Source: an uncultured Clostridia bacterium
GTDB taxonomy: Bacteria > Bacillota > Clostridia > Oscillospirales > SIG627
DNA: 32,857 bases
Assembly (NCBI GenBank): GCA_946645685.1
Contig: CAMPCJ010000009.1
Span: forward strand, 1-32,857
Reading direction: 5' to 3'
Below, in pieces: positions 7,733 through 14,414 of this stretch (positions are counted from its first letter, which is position 1; every line of letters begins with the position of its first letter). A program made the position numbers and the translations under genes. Under the pieces are notes generated by a model, which saw nothing but the letters and a program-made list of their open reading frames with translations, did no database searches and was not told the DNA's origin.

Positions 7733-9008
7733 AAAGAAAAAGAAGGGGCTCGCCCTCACGGAGGCGGAGATCGCCTTTTTTGTGAAGGGGGTGACGGATC
7801 TTTCTCTGCCGGATTATCAGATCGCCGCCTTTCTCATGGCGGTGGTGTGGCGGGGGATGGATCCGGAGGAGACGACCCTGCTGACCCGGGAAATGATGCT
7901 TTCCGGGGAGACGCTGGATCTGTCCGTTTTCGGCAGCCGCACCGTGGACAAGCATTCCACCGGCGGCGTGGGGGACAAGACCACGCTGGTGGTGGCGCCC
8001 CTTGCCGCCGCCTGCGGCGCCGTGGTCGCCAAAATGAGCGGCCGGGGGCTGGGCTTTACCGGCGGTACGGTGGATAAGCTGGAATCCATACCCGGGTATC
8101 GCGCCACGCTGAGCCCGGAAGCGTTTACAGCCATCGCCCGGGACGTGGGCGTGTGCGTCATCGGGCAAAGCCGAAAGCTTTCGCCGGCGGACAAGCGGCT
8201 CTACGCCCTGCGGGACGTGACGGGCACCATTGATTCCATTCCTCTGATCGCTTCCAGCATTCTGTCCAAAAAGTTTGCTTCCGGGGCGGCGAACATCGAG
8301 CTGGACGTGAAGTTCGGCAGCGGCGCCTTTATGAAGACGCAGGAGGACGCCCGGGCGCTCGCCCTTGCCATGATCGACGTGGGCAAGCGGATGGGACGGA
8401 CGGTACACGCCGTTCTGTCCGATATGAACGCCCCTTTGGGGTGCGCCGTGGGCAACGCCGTGGAGGTGTGGGAAGCGGCGCAGACCCTGCGGGGAGAGGG
8501 TCCACGCGATTTTACGGACTTGTGCGTGACGCTGACGGCGGCACTGGTCGCGCCTGCGCTGGGCTTGTCCCGGGAAGAGGCGCAGGGGAAGGCGGAGGAG
8601 GCGCTGACAAGCGGCGCCGGATTTGAAAAAATGCGGCAGTGGGTACGCGCCCAGGGAGGCGACGAGGGCGCGCTGACCGATTTTTGCCGTCTGCCGCAGG
8701 CAAAAGAAAAAAAGGAGATCACGGCTCCTTCGGACGGTTTCCTGTATGCCCTGGACGCGGAAAAGGTGGGGCTTGCCTCCATGGCGTTGGGCGCGGGACG
8801 GCGGGAAAAGGACGACGTGATCGACCCCGCCGCCGGCATTCTTTTGGCAAAGCGCCCGGGAGATCCCGTGAAGCGGGGCGAGGTCATCGCCACCCTTCTG
8901 TCCTCGTGCCGGGAAAAGCTTGCCGGGGGGGAGGAGACGTTCCTTTCCGCTGTGAAGTTGAGCGCGGAAAAGCCGGAGAAGAGGCCTTTGATCGCGCAGA
9001 TCTTATAA
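7710..9008 (+). CDS. pdp: Pyrimidine-nucleoside phosphorylase
   Basis: 432 aa, thymidine/pyrimidine phosphorylase family; releases thymine or uracil and (deoxy)ribose-1-phosphate. It shows the glycosyltransferase family 3 N-terminal helical domain, the phosphate-binding VDKHSTGGVGDKTTLV (K81-H82-S83) and the substrate region ALRDVTGTIDSIPLIASSILSKK. The first ATG overlaps deoB by 23 bp and has GGAGGG upstream inside deoB. Whether it prefers thymidine (DeoA) or accepts uridine too (Pdp) cannot be fixed here; length and sequence look closer to the Gram-positive Pdp type. Confidence 0.93.
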   Translation: MDILSLIEKKKKGLALTEAEIAFFVKGVTDLSLPDYQIAAFLMAVVWRGMDPEETTLLTREMMLSGETLDLSVFGSRTVDKHSTGGVGDKTTLVVAPLAAACGAVVAKMSGRGLGFTGGTVDKLESIPGYRATLSPEAFTAIARDVGVCVIGQSRKLSPADKRLYALRDVTGTIDSIPLIASSILSKKFASGAANIELDVKFGSGAFMKTQEDARALALAMIDVGKRMGRTVHAVLSDMNAPLGCAVGNAVEVWEAAQTLRGEGPRDFTDLCVTLTAALVAPALGLSREEAQGKAEEALTSGAGFEKMRQWVRAQGGDEGALTDFCRLPQAKEKKEITAPSDGFLYALDAEKVGLASMALGAGRREKDDVIDPAAGILLAKRPGDPVKRGEVIATLLSSCREKLAGGEETFLSAVKLSAEKPEKRPLIAQIL

Positions 9009-9026
9009 ATAAAGGGAGGATATATG

Positions 9027-9686
9027 ATGAAACGGATCTGTTTTGTTCTGTTGCTGCTGACCCTGCTTTTGCCCCTCGCCGCCTGCGGAAGGGAGGAGAA
9101 GCGTCCGGAGACGGCAGCCGCCCCGTCTACTGAAACGGCGCTCACCGAGACCGGAGAGATCGCCGCGACGGAGGAGACCGAAGAGGAGCCGGAGACCGAG
9201 GAGATCGCCCCGCCGGGTGAGGAGGAGCTTCGGGAGCTGGTGGAGAAAAATCTAGATTGCGTGCTGAGCATTTTTGACGGCGGGTATTTGCAGTATGACA
9301 CCACGCCCACGGAAAACAAGCTCCACAAGGTCACGGATCCCCGCTTCGCCGATTTTGCCGCCCTGGAGTCTTTTGTCCGGAGCGTCTATATCGAGACGGA
9401 GGCGGACGAGCTGCTGTACCGGCAGGTCGTTCCCGGGCACACGCTTTACGTGAACCTGGACGGGGAGCTTTATATCGATGAAGCCGCCATGGCGAACAAA
9501 GGCTATTACGTGGACTGGTCGAATTTTGACCTGACGGTGGTTGCGGTTTCGGGCGGATCGTGCCGCTTTACGGTGACTGCCGCCCTGATCGAGCCTGGCC
9601 CCGTGGCGGAGCGGAAGCCTTACGTCCGGGCGGGGGAAGCGATTTATGAAAACGACGCCTGGCGCTTGAACGGCACCATCCTGTAA
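9027..9686 (+). CDS. Putative lipoprotein at the end of the deo operon
   Basis: 219 aa. A signal peptide ends in PLAAC (Cys20), then a Glu/Thr-rich linker of about 50 residues and a C-terminal domain of about 150 residues starting ELRELVEKNLDCVLSIFDGGYLQYD. The pattern of a helix, an FADFAALESFVRSVYIETEADELL segment and late beta strands (YVDWSNFDLTVVAVSGGSCRFTVTA) recalls IseA/YoeB-type inhibitors of D,L-endopeptidases, but this is a shape-level impression. GGGAGG fits ATG 9027 better than ATG 9024, which is 3 bp upstream. It lies 18 bp after pdp and before a strong terminator, so it is probably co-transcribed. Confidence 0.75.
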   Translation: MKRICFVLLLLTLLLPLAACGREEKRPETAAAPSTETALTETGEIAATEETEEEPETEEIAPPGEEELRELVEKNLDCVLSIFDGGYLQYDTTPTENKLHKVTDPRFADFAALESFVRSVYIETEADELLYRQVVPGHTLYVNLDGELYIDEAAMANKGYYVDWSNFDLTVVAVSGGSCRFTVTAALIEPGPVAERKPYVRAGEAIYENDAWRLNGTIL

Positions 9687-9689
9687 ACC

Positions 9690-9730
9690 AAAAAAGCGGA
9701 TCTCCGGCTTTGCCGAAGATCCGCTTTTTT
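9690..9730 (+). terminator. Intrinsic terminator of the deo operon
   Basis: GCGGATCTCCGGC/GCCGAAGATCCGC: a 13-bp stem with one mismatch and a TTT loop, with A5/T6 flanks, so it can act in both directions. Confidence 0.92.
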
Positions 9731-9822
9731 GCGCCCCAACAAGATCATTTTAGTACATATTGAACAAATAGTCAAGGGTAAAAACGCCGAAAAATTAGAT
9801 AAAAGTTTGGTCATTTTGTGAA

Positions 9823-9851
9823 TTTACAAACAAGTTCACAGATGCTATACT
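9823..9851 (+). promoter_or_regulatory. Sigma-A promoter reading into the repeat unit
   Basis: TTTACA (9823-9828), 17-bp spacer, TATACT (9846-9851) preceded by TGC (extended -10). Transcription should start near 9858. The only thing downstream on this strand is the repeat array and its terminator. Confidence 0.72.
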
Positions 9852-9936
9852 ACAGATGCAAGGAAGAGAGGGAACAAAAAAAGAAGCAGCGAAAACCCAG
9901 TGAGCTTCTCCGAATCCAACCGGGAGGTACGGTCCC

Positions 9937-9972
9937 ATGTACAGAATCGAATCCGCGAGAGACGAAATCTGA
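9937..9972 (+). CDS. Micro-ORF 1 of the cassette array (11 aa)
   Basis: ATG inside cassette copy 1, preceded by GGGAGG at 9 nt; peptide MYRIESARDEI then TGA. The stop is 6 nt before the ribosome binding site of the next cassette, like a tiny operon. Translation is inferred only from the ribosome binding site and the parallel with micro-ORF 2. Confidence 0.3.
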   Translation: MYRIESARDEI

Positions 9973-9991
9973 GAAAGCGAGGTACGGTCCC

Positions 9992-10027
9992 ATGTTCCAC
10001 TCCGAAGAGGCGCAGACCCCGATCTGA
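9992..10027 (+). CDS. Micro-ORF 2 of the cassette array (11 aa)
   Basis: ATG inside cassette copy 2, preceded by GCGAGG; peptide MFHSEEAQTPI then TGA. It has the same length as micro-ORF 1 and the same ATC-TGA-GAAA end, although the peptides differ. The equal length and shared ends support duplication of a 55-bp unit rather than chance. Confidence 0.3.
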   Translation: MFHSEEAQTPI

Positions 10028-10244
10028 GAAACACCTGATCCGAAGGGAAACGCCCCTGCACAAGCCCAAAGGCAAAGACGTGGATGAAAACAACACAGAC
10101 CAGCGAGGTACGGTCCCATGTACAAGTTCTGAAAAGCCCCGGCTTCATTCCAACAAGGAGGTACGGTCCAAAGGAAGTCTTCTGATCGCAAAGACCCGGA
10201 CAAACGGCAAAAACCCCATCAAACAGGAAAGCAGGTAAAGACCC

Positions 10245-10277
10245 ATGACAAGGCTTGATCCCCCTGACAACACCTGA
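10245..10277 (+). CDS. Micro-ORF at the last, degenerate cassette (10 aa)
   Basis: ATG of copy 5 (AGG 9-10 nt upstream); peptide MTRLDPPDNT. Its TGA is the first three bases of the terminator stem, an arrangement that would let translation touch terminator folding. Confidence 0.25.
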   Translation: MTRLDPPDNT

Positions 10278-10326
10278 CCCCGGTACCGAAGAAAAACGAA
10301 ATCGGTACCGGGGTCATTCTTTTTTT
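10275..10326 (+). terminator. Perfect intrinsic terminator of the cassette transcript
   Basis: A 15-bp perfect stem (TGACCCCGGTACCGA, 10275-10289, with 10302-10316), 12-nt loop, then TTCTTTTTTTTG. The U-tract is on the plus strand, so it terminates plus-strand transcripts. On the minus strand no U-tract follows, though the hairpin may stabilise the 3' end of the operon ending at 10331. Confidence 0.88.
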
Positions 10327-10330
10327 GTTT

Positions 10331-10870
10331 TCAGAAAGTCGCGATCTGGAACAGGTAGCTTTCGCCCGCTGCCAGAGTCAGCTCTCCCGCGCCCACGTTG
10401 GCGCTGTAGTAGGTCACGCCTTCCAGCTCCACGGTGGTGGTGTACTCGCCTCCCACGTCCACGATGCCCTCGGTGGTGGTATCGGTGGTGTAAATGAAGA
10501 TGTATTCGCTCTTGGAGGCGTCGGGCTCCAGCCCGCCGATGGCGGTGATCATACCGTTGTCCAGGGTGGCCTCAAACACGTCCGCGTACGCCTCGGAGGT
10601 GATGGCGTCCTGCAGGGTGGCGCCTTCTTTCAGGTCAGCCAGATCCACGGTGCGCTCCTGAATGGAGCCCTCGTCGGCGATGAGCACCTTGACGGTCGCT
10701 TCGTCGGCGGTTTCCTCGGTGGCGGTGGTCGCTTCCCCGGCGGTTTGGACGGTCTTTTCCGCCGTTTCGGCGGGGGCGGTGGTCTTCTTTACCGCTTCCT
10801 GGCTGCAGGCGGCGAGGCTGAAGAGCATCACCAGCGCCAGGAGAAGAGAGACGATTTTGAGTTGTTTCAT
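10331..10870 (-). CDS. Lipoprotein with a DUF4430-like C-terminal domain, last gene of the cobalamin-riboswitch operon
   Basis: 179 aa. The signal peptide ends LFSLAAC (Cys22); an Ala/Thr/Glu-rich linker to about residue 58 extends the domain from the membrane. The C-terminal ~115 residues (TVKVLIADEGSIQERTVDLA, LKEGATLQDAI, NGMITAIGGLEP, SEYIFIYTTD and a final LAAGESYLFQI) follow the order of the transcobalamin C-terminal/DUF4430 beta domain: strand, helix after GATLQDAI, central Gly turn, paired strands, final GE/GD turn. The match is weaker than for the 13911 gene. ATG 10870 overlaps the S-component stop (ATGA), with AAAGGA upstream. Role inferred: surface capture of a corrinoid for the ECF transporter. 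Confidence 0.7.
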   Translation of the reverse strand: MKQLKIVSLLLALVMLFSLAACSQEAVKKTTAPAETAEKTVQTAGEATTATEETADEATVKVLIADEGSIQERTVDLADLKEGATLQDAITSEAYADVFEATLDNGMITAIGGLEPDASKSEYIFIYTTDTTTEGIVDVGGEYTTTVELEGVTYYSANVGAGELTLAAGESYLFQIATF

Positions 10871-11565
10871 GTTTGTTTTTCCTTTCTGTTTTTGTGTATT
10901 ACGAATCCGTATTTGCGACTGAGCCGTTCCGTGATGCGGCGCATTCCGGGCGTGAGAAGCCAGAGAAAGAGCGCGTTGGAGACGGCGTAGGTCACCGTTA
11001 CGGGGATCGCCGCGGCAAGGTAAGTCAGATAGCGGACAAGGGAGAAGCCGCCTTCCTGAAATACCGTGGTGAAAACGTCCATCACGGCGCTGTAAAACAC
11101 GCCGGACAGAACGCCGAACAGCCCTTGAACGAGAGGGCTTTTTTTGATGCCGGGGACCAGGGCGGCAAAGCCGCCGATGGCGCCCCAGGCGAGCATTTGG
11201 AAGGGAGTCCAGGGCCCCTGACCGAAATAGAAATTGGAAAGCAGGGCGGTGAGAGCGCCGCAGAGGAAGCCGAATTGACCGCCGAAAAAGGCGCCACCAA
11301 GCGCCACCAGCGCCGCCACGGGCTTAAAAGAGGGAAAGGGGGCAAACAGCACGCGCCCCGCCACGCTCATAGCGGTAAAGGAGGCGAGCAGGACGGCAAA
11401 ACGGGCGCTTATCTTGCCCTCTTCAAAGCGCAGGAAAAAAGGGAGCGTCAGTGCCAGGCATAGAACGGCAGTGAACAGTGCGGCGCGGTTTTCCCCATAG
11501 AGGAGAAAGAGAAGCAGCAGAAACGCGGCAAAGACGGTCAGAAGAAGGGGGACGGAGCGTTTCAC
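10867..11565 (-). CDS. ECF transporter S component (substrate-binding membrane protein), probably for cobalamin
   Basis: 232 aa, about six hydrophobic helices. Typical S-component features are FPSFKPVAALVALGGAFFGGQFGFLCGALTALLSNFYFGQGPWTPFQMLAWG and a basic C-terminal tail. It resembles the CbrT/QueT-like branch. The substrate is inferred from the operon's cobalamin riboswitch. The start is GTG 11565, sharing GTGA with the ATPase stop, with GGAGGTGAAAG upstream. It is encoded beside its own T and A components, making this a dedicated (group I-like) ECF module. Confidence 0.85.
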   Translation of the reverse strand: MKRSVPLLLTVFAAFLLLLFLLYGENRAALFTAVLCLALTLPFFLRFEEGKISARFAVLLASFTAMSVAGRVLFAPFPSFKPVAALVALGGAFFGGQFGFLCGALTALLSNFYFGQGPWTPFQMLAWGAIGGFAALVPGIKKSPLVQGLFGVLSGVFYSAVMDVFTTVFQEGGFSLVRYLTYLAAAIPVTVTYAVSNALFLWLLTPGMRRITERLSRKYGFVIHKNRKEKQT

Positions 11566-13091
11566 GGCGCTTTCACCTCCTCCGGCGCAAGGGCTTTCCC
11601 GTCCGTGACGCGGGCGGTGGGGGTTGTGAAGAGGTGCAGTTCCCGGAAAAAGAGATCGGTCTCTTCCAGTGCGGCGAATTCGCCGTTGAACAGGAGCGCG
11701 CAGCGATCCGCCGTCACGGCGGCGAAAGCGGCGTCATGGGTGACGAGAAGGATGCCGGCGCCTTCTTGCTTCCACCGGGTGAGAAGGGCGGCGAGGGCGG
11801 CTTTGGCGCCGCCGTCCAGCCCGTGGGTGGGCTCGTCCAGAAGCAAGACGTCCGGGCGGATCAGAGAAAGCTTTGCCAGCGCCGCCCGCTGTCTTTCGCC
11901 GCCGGACAGATCCAGGGGGTGCCGACCGGCGAGGGGGGGAAGATCAAAGCGGGACAGGGCTTCCCGAACTTTTTCGGGAGACGAAACGGAGAGCATCTCT
12001 TCCTCCAGGGTCTCCTTCTCAAACAGGCAGCGCACGTCCTGGGGGAGATAGGCGAGCTTCGCGCCGCCGGCAAGACGGCGTTTTCCCCGGACGGGGGAGA
12101 GCTCGCCCGACAAAAGGCGCAGCAGGGTGCTTTTTCCGGAGCCGCCTTTGCCCAGGACGGCGACGATCTCGCCCCGGGAGAGGGTCAGATCCAAGCCGGA
12201 GAGGAGATCGGGGGCGTTTTTCTCAAAGCGGAAGGACAGGTCGCGAAGGGACAGCAGCGCTTCTCCGGCGCACTTTACCCGGGGAAGGGGAGCCACCGTG
12301 TAGGGGAGGGCGGAAAGGGCGCGTTTTCCCTCGCTGTCAGTCAAGGGCAGGGTCTCTTTTTCTCCCAGGGAAAACGCGAGCCGGGCGCTTTCCGGGACGA
12401 AGGAGCCCCGCCCGGTGGTCAGAAGGAACCGGGCGGCTTCCCGGGGGGAGCCGTTGAACAGCAGCGCGCCGTTTTCCAGATAGAGGACGCGGTCCGCTTC
12501 GGCGAAAAAGGGATCACAGGTCTGCTCCGCCAAAAGGACGGTGCCGCCGCCCTCACGGCGGATGCGGTTGAGCGCTTCCGCCAGATCCCGTTTTGCCAGG
12601 GGATCCAGGGTGCTTGCGGGCTCGTCCAGCAGGAACAAGCCGGGGCGATCCGCCAAAAACGCCGCCAGGAGCGTTTTGACTTTTTCACTGCCGGAGAGGG
12701 AGGAGACGTCCCGGTAAAAGAGCGGCTCCAACCCTAAAAAACCCGCCGCTTCCGCTACCCGCAGGCGTATTTCTTCCGTGGGCAGTCCCCGGTTTTCCGG
12801 GGCAAAGGCAAGTTCCCGCCACACCTTGTCCGTGACCAGCGCCAGATCCGCGTCCTGCCGGAGCAGGGCGGTGCGGGGCGCGCCGCCGGGGAACGAGACG
12901 TGCCCGCTTCTCTTTCCGGGCAGATCCCCCCGATTTTGAAGGAGGGACAACAGGGTGGTCTTGCCGCCGCCGTTGGGGGAAAGGATCAGGCACAGTTCCC
13001 CCTCCTCCACGGAGAAGGACAGGTTGTCCAGGGCTTTTTTTTCGCCGCCGGGATAGGAAAAGGACAGATCCTTTACTTCGAGGAGCGCCAT
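11562..13091 (-). CDS. Energy-coupling factor ATPase with two fused ABC domains (EcfA-EcfA')
   Basis: 509 aa. NBD1: Walker A LSPNGGGKTT (about residues 37-46), signature LSGSE (132-136), Walker B LFLLDEP (D156-E157), and LLAEQT where the H-loop His should be (Q190). NBD2: Walker A LGKGGSGKST (313-322), signature LSGGERQR (395-402), Walker B VLLLDEP (D419-E420), H-loop VTHD (H452). The two halves energise the EcfT/S complex. NBD1 has an altered signature and no H-loop His, so hydrolysis at the two sites is probably unequal. ATG 13091 is preceded by AAAGGAG and overlaps ecfT by 19 bp. Fused pairs are known for CbiO/YkoD-type systems. Confidence 0.92.
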   Translation of the reverse strand: MALLEVKDLSFSYPGGEKKALDNLSFSVEEGELCLILSPNGGGKTTLLSLLQNRGDLPGKRSGHVSFPGGAPRTALLRQDADLALVTDKVWRELAFAPENRGLPTEEIRLRVAEAAGFLGLEPLFYRDVSSLSGSEKVKTLLAAFLADRPGLFLLDEPASTLDPLAKRDLAEALNRIRREGGGTVLLAEQTCDPFFAEADRVLYLENGALLFNGSPREAARFLLTTGRGSFVPESARLAFSLGEKETLPLTDSEGKRALSALPYTVAPLPRVKCAGEALLSLRDLSFRFEKNAPDLLSGLDLTLSRGEIVAVLGKGGSGKSTLLRLLSGELSPVRGKRRLAGGAKLAYLPQDVRCLFEKETLEEEMLSVSSPEKVREALSRFDLPPLAGRHPLDLSGGERQRAALAKLSLIRPDVLLLDEPTHGLDGGAKAALAALLTRWKQEGAGILLVTHDAAFAAVTADRCALLFNGEFAALEETDLFFRELHLFTTPTARVTDGKALAPEEVKAP

Positions 13092-13921
13092 TGCAGTTTC
13101 TCCTTTCGTTCCGCCGCGGCGGGTAAAAATGCCAAAAAGGCGGGCAGGGCGTACCACGCCCAGTGCCCGCTTCGGGCAAGGACGGGATAACAGGTGAAGC
13201 GATAGGCGCCGAGACAGTAGGCCGCGAGAGAGAGGCTTGTCAACAGCAGGGTGAGGAAAACGGCGGCGCCGTCTCTGCCCCGGAAGCGGTAGAGCGCGTA
13301 GCGGCTCGGCTTTGCCGCGCCGTAGCCCCGCTCTTCCATCCCGGCGGCGATCTCACAGCATTCCTCCAGCGTCAGCGCCACGCCGGTTTGCAGAGCGAGA
13401 AAGGCGTTTTTCAAGGTATGTTCCGGGTGGAACGCCGCTTGCGCGGCGCGCGCCTGGCGCATCCGGGTCATGAGTCTGGGGACGAAGCGGATCGCCATGG
13501 TGAAAACCAGGGTCGTCCGGGGGAGTACTTTGCCCGGAAAAACCAGAGCGGCATCCGGGGGAAGGACGCGAAACAACGCCTCGCACCACAAGATCACGTT
13601 CGCCAGCATGGCGCCGCTGACGGCGCCGTAAACGGCGGCTTCTCCCGTCACGGGAGAGGCGCCCAGGTAAAACAGGACGGTGACGCCCCGATGGGAGATG
13701 AGAGGGTTGGTCACGGCGCCGAGGGCGGTCAGCGCGGCGAAGAAAGCCAGGCGTTTCGCCGCAAAAGGCGCGCCGCTCACCTCCCCGTCAAACGCGATCG
13801 CCCCCGCCGCCAAAAGCAGGGCGGAGAAGGGATCCTTCGTGAGAAAGGCGAGAAGCAGGATGCTTCCGCCCAGGGCGTAGGAGGAGGCGGGGTGCAGCCG
13901 TGAAAGAGCGCTACGACGCAT
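13073..13921 (-). CDS. ecfT: ECF transporter transmembrane T component
   Basis: 282 aa with hydrophobic segments at both ends and a cytosolic coupling region rich in Arg/Ala, including MTRMRQARAAQAAF and ECCEIAAGMEERGYG, the equivalents of the two coupling motifs that contact the ATPases (the second ends RGYG where RGF/RGY is usual). ATG 13921 is chosen because the reading upstream lies inside the DUF4430 gene, which it overlaps by 11 bp. It sits with the A and S genes in the riboswitch-controlled operon. Confidence 0.88.
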   Translation of the reverse strand: MRRSALSRLHPASSYALGGSILLLAFLTKDPFSALLLAAGAIAFDGEVSGAPFAAKRLAFFAALTALGAVTNPLISHRGVTVLFYLGASPVTGEAAVYGAVSGAMLANVILWCEALFRVLPPDAALVFPGKVLPRTTLVFTMAIRFVPRLMTRMRQARAAQAAFHPEHTLKNAFLALQTGVALTLEECCEIAAGMEERGYGAAKPSRYALYRFRGRDGAAVFLTLLLTSLSLAAYCLGAYRFTCYPVLARSGHWAWYALPAFLAFLPAAAERKEKLQWRSSK

Positions 13922-14414
13922 GGCTGCCCACGTCCTTTCCCAGATCCAGGGTGTAGACCCAGAGGACTTCATCCCCATCCGTCAGAGACGCGTCCCCGGC
14001 GCTTTTGGATAAAAAGGAGCCGTTCACGGAAAACATCCATCCGCTTTGCGCGCCGCAGTCGAATTCAAATAGGGCGCCGATCCCCTCCACGTAAACGCCC
14101 CAGCGGGTGCCGCCTTTGGAGGAGAGGGCGATCTTTTGCGCCCGGCAGTACCGCTCCAGAACGGAGAAGGCGGTGTCGTTTTCATATAGAGTCACTTCCG
14201 CTTCCGCCATGACGCCGTCTTCCGGCAGGACGGCGCGGACGGGCTCTTTCAGATCCGGGGAGGCGAGCGCCCGGTCGCAGCGGACGGAAAGCTTCACCGT
14301 GCCGACGGCTTCCCCGTCCTTTTGCGGGGAGAAGACGCCGTTTTGCCACAGGATCGCCAGGATCACAAGAAGGAGCGCCGCGGCGGGAAGCAGGAGGCGA
14401 AGGATCTTTTTCAA
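13911..14414 (-). CDS. Membrane-anchored DUF4430 (transcobalamin C-terminal-like) protein
   Basis: 167 aa. One N-terminal hydrophobic segment (LLLPAAALLLVILAILW) without a lipobox Cys, so a signal anchor is likely. A DUF4430 domain covers about residues 70-162: AEVTLYENDTAFSVLERYC, WGVYVEGIGALFEFDCGAQSGWMFSVNGSF and a final TDGDEVLWVYTLDLGKDVG. This beta domain is the C-terminal half of transcobalamin and intrinsic factor, where it closes over the cobalamin face. TTG 14414 is chosen as start: it overlaps the upstream TGA (TTGA) and has GGGGG 8 nt upstream; a GTG at 14423 would leave no spacing. It follows the alpha/alpha-barrel lipoprotein gene directly. Confidence 0.88.
   Translation of the reverse strand: MKKILRLLLPAAALLLVILAILWQNGVFSPQKDGEAVGTVKLSVRCDRALASPDLKEPVRAVLPEDGVMAEAEVTLYENDTAFSVLERYCRAQKIALSSKGGTRWGVYVEGIGALFEFDCGAQSGWMFSVNGSFLSKSAGDASLTDGDEVLWVYTLDLGKDVGSHAS

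Larger units (their letters stand above)
9924..10247 (+). repeat. Array of a 16-bp SD-plus-ATG cassette (5 copies, 2 degenerate)
   Basis: Copies of GAGGTACGGTCCCATG begin at 9924, 9979 and 10105 (perfect). 10158 has only GAGGTACGGTCC, and 10232 is degenerate (CAGGTAAAGACCCATG, 12 of 16 matching). Copies 1 and 3 extend to TAC, making GTAC-N8-GTAC, a short possible hairpin. Spacings are 55, 126, 53 and 74 bp, so the copies are not in one reading frame. The stop ATCTGAGAAA of the first two micro-ORFs is also repeated, 55 bp apart. GGAGG or GAGG lies 9 nt before the ATG, a workable Shine-Dalgarno distance. The third perfect copy is followed by ATG TAC AAG TTC TGA (MYKF). Confidence 0.8.
9858..10327 (+). 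ncRNA. Predicted ~460-nt transcript carrying the 16-bp cassette array
   Basis: No conventional gene is convincing in the ~600 bp between the deo terminator and the lipoprotein gene at 10331. A good promoter (9823-9851) and a perfect intrinsic terminator (10275-10316 plus U-tract) in the same orientation define a discrete transcription unit. Its contents are five copies, two of them degenerate, of GAGGTACGGTCCCATG, and several ORFs of 4-11 codons. It could be a non-coding RNA, a multi-cistron micropeptide mRNA, or a dispersed extragenic repeat that happens to be transcribed. The sequence does not decide between these. Confidence 0.45.

Noticed and set aside
9924-10170. Repeats read as a CRISPR array
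   Set aside because: Repeat is only 16 bp, spacings are irregular (55, 126, 53, 74 bp), copies are degenerate and no cas genes are present.
9900-10238. A 112-codon plus-strand ORF with repeated RGTVPC motifs, and similar ORFs on the minus strand (MGPYL / WDRTS motifs)
   Set aside because: The motifs are translations of the DNA repeat in several frames; copies are not in one frame, no ribosome binding site fits, and composition is not protein-like.
11478-12737. 419-codon plus-strand ORF opposite the fused EcfA gene
   Set aside because: Low-complexity Gly/Gln/Arg translation without motifs; the minus strand has two complete ABC domains.
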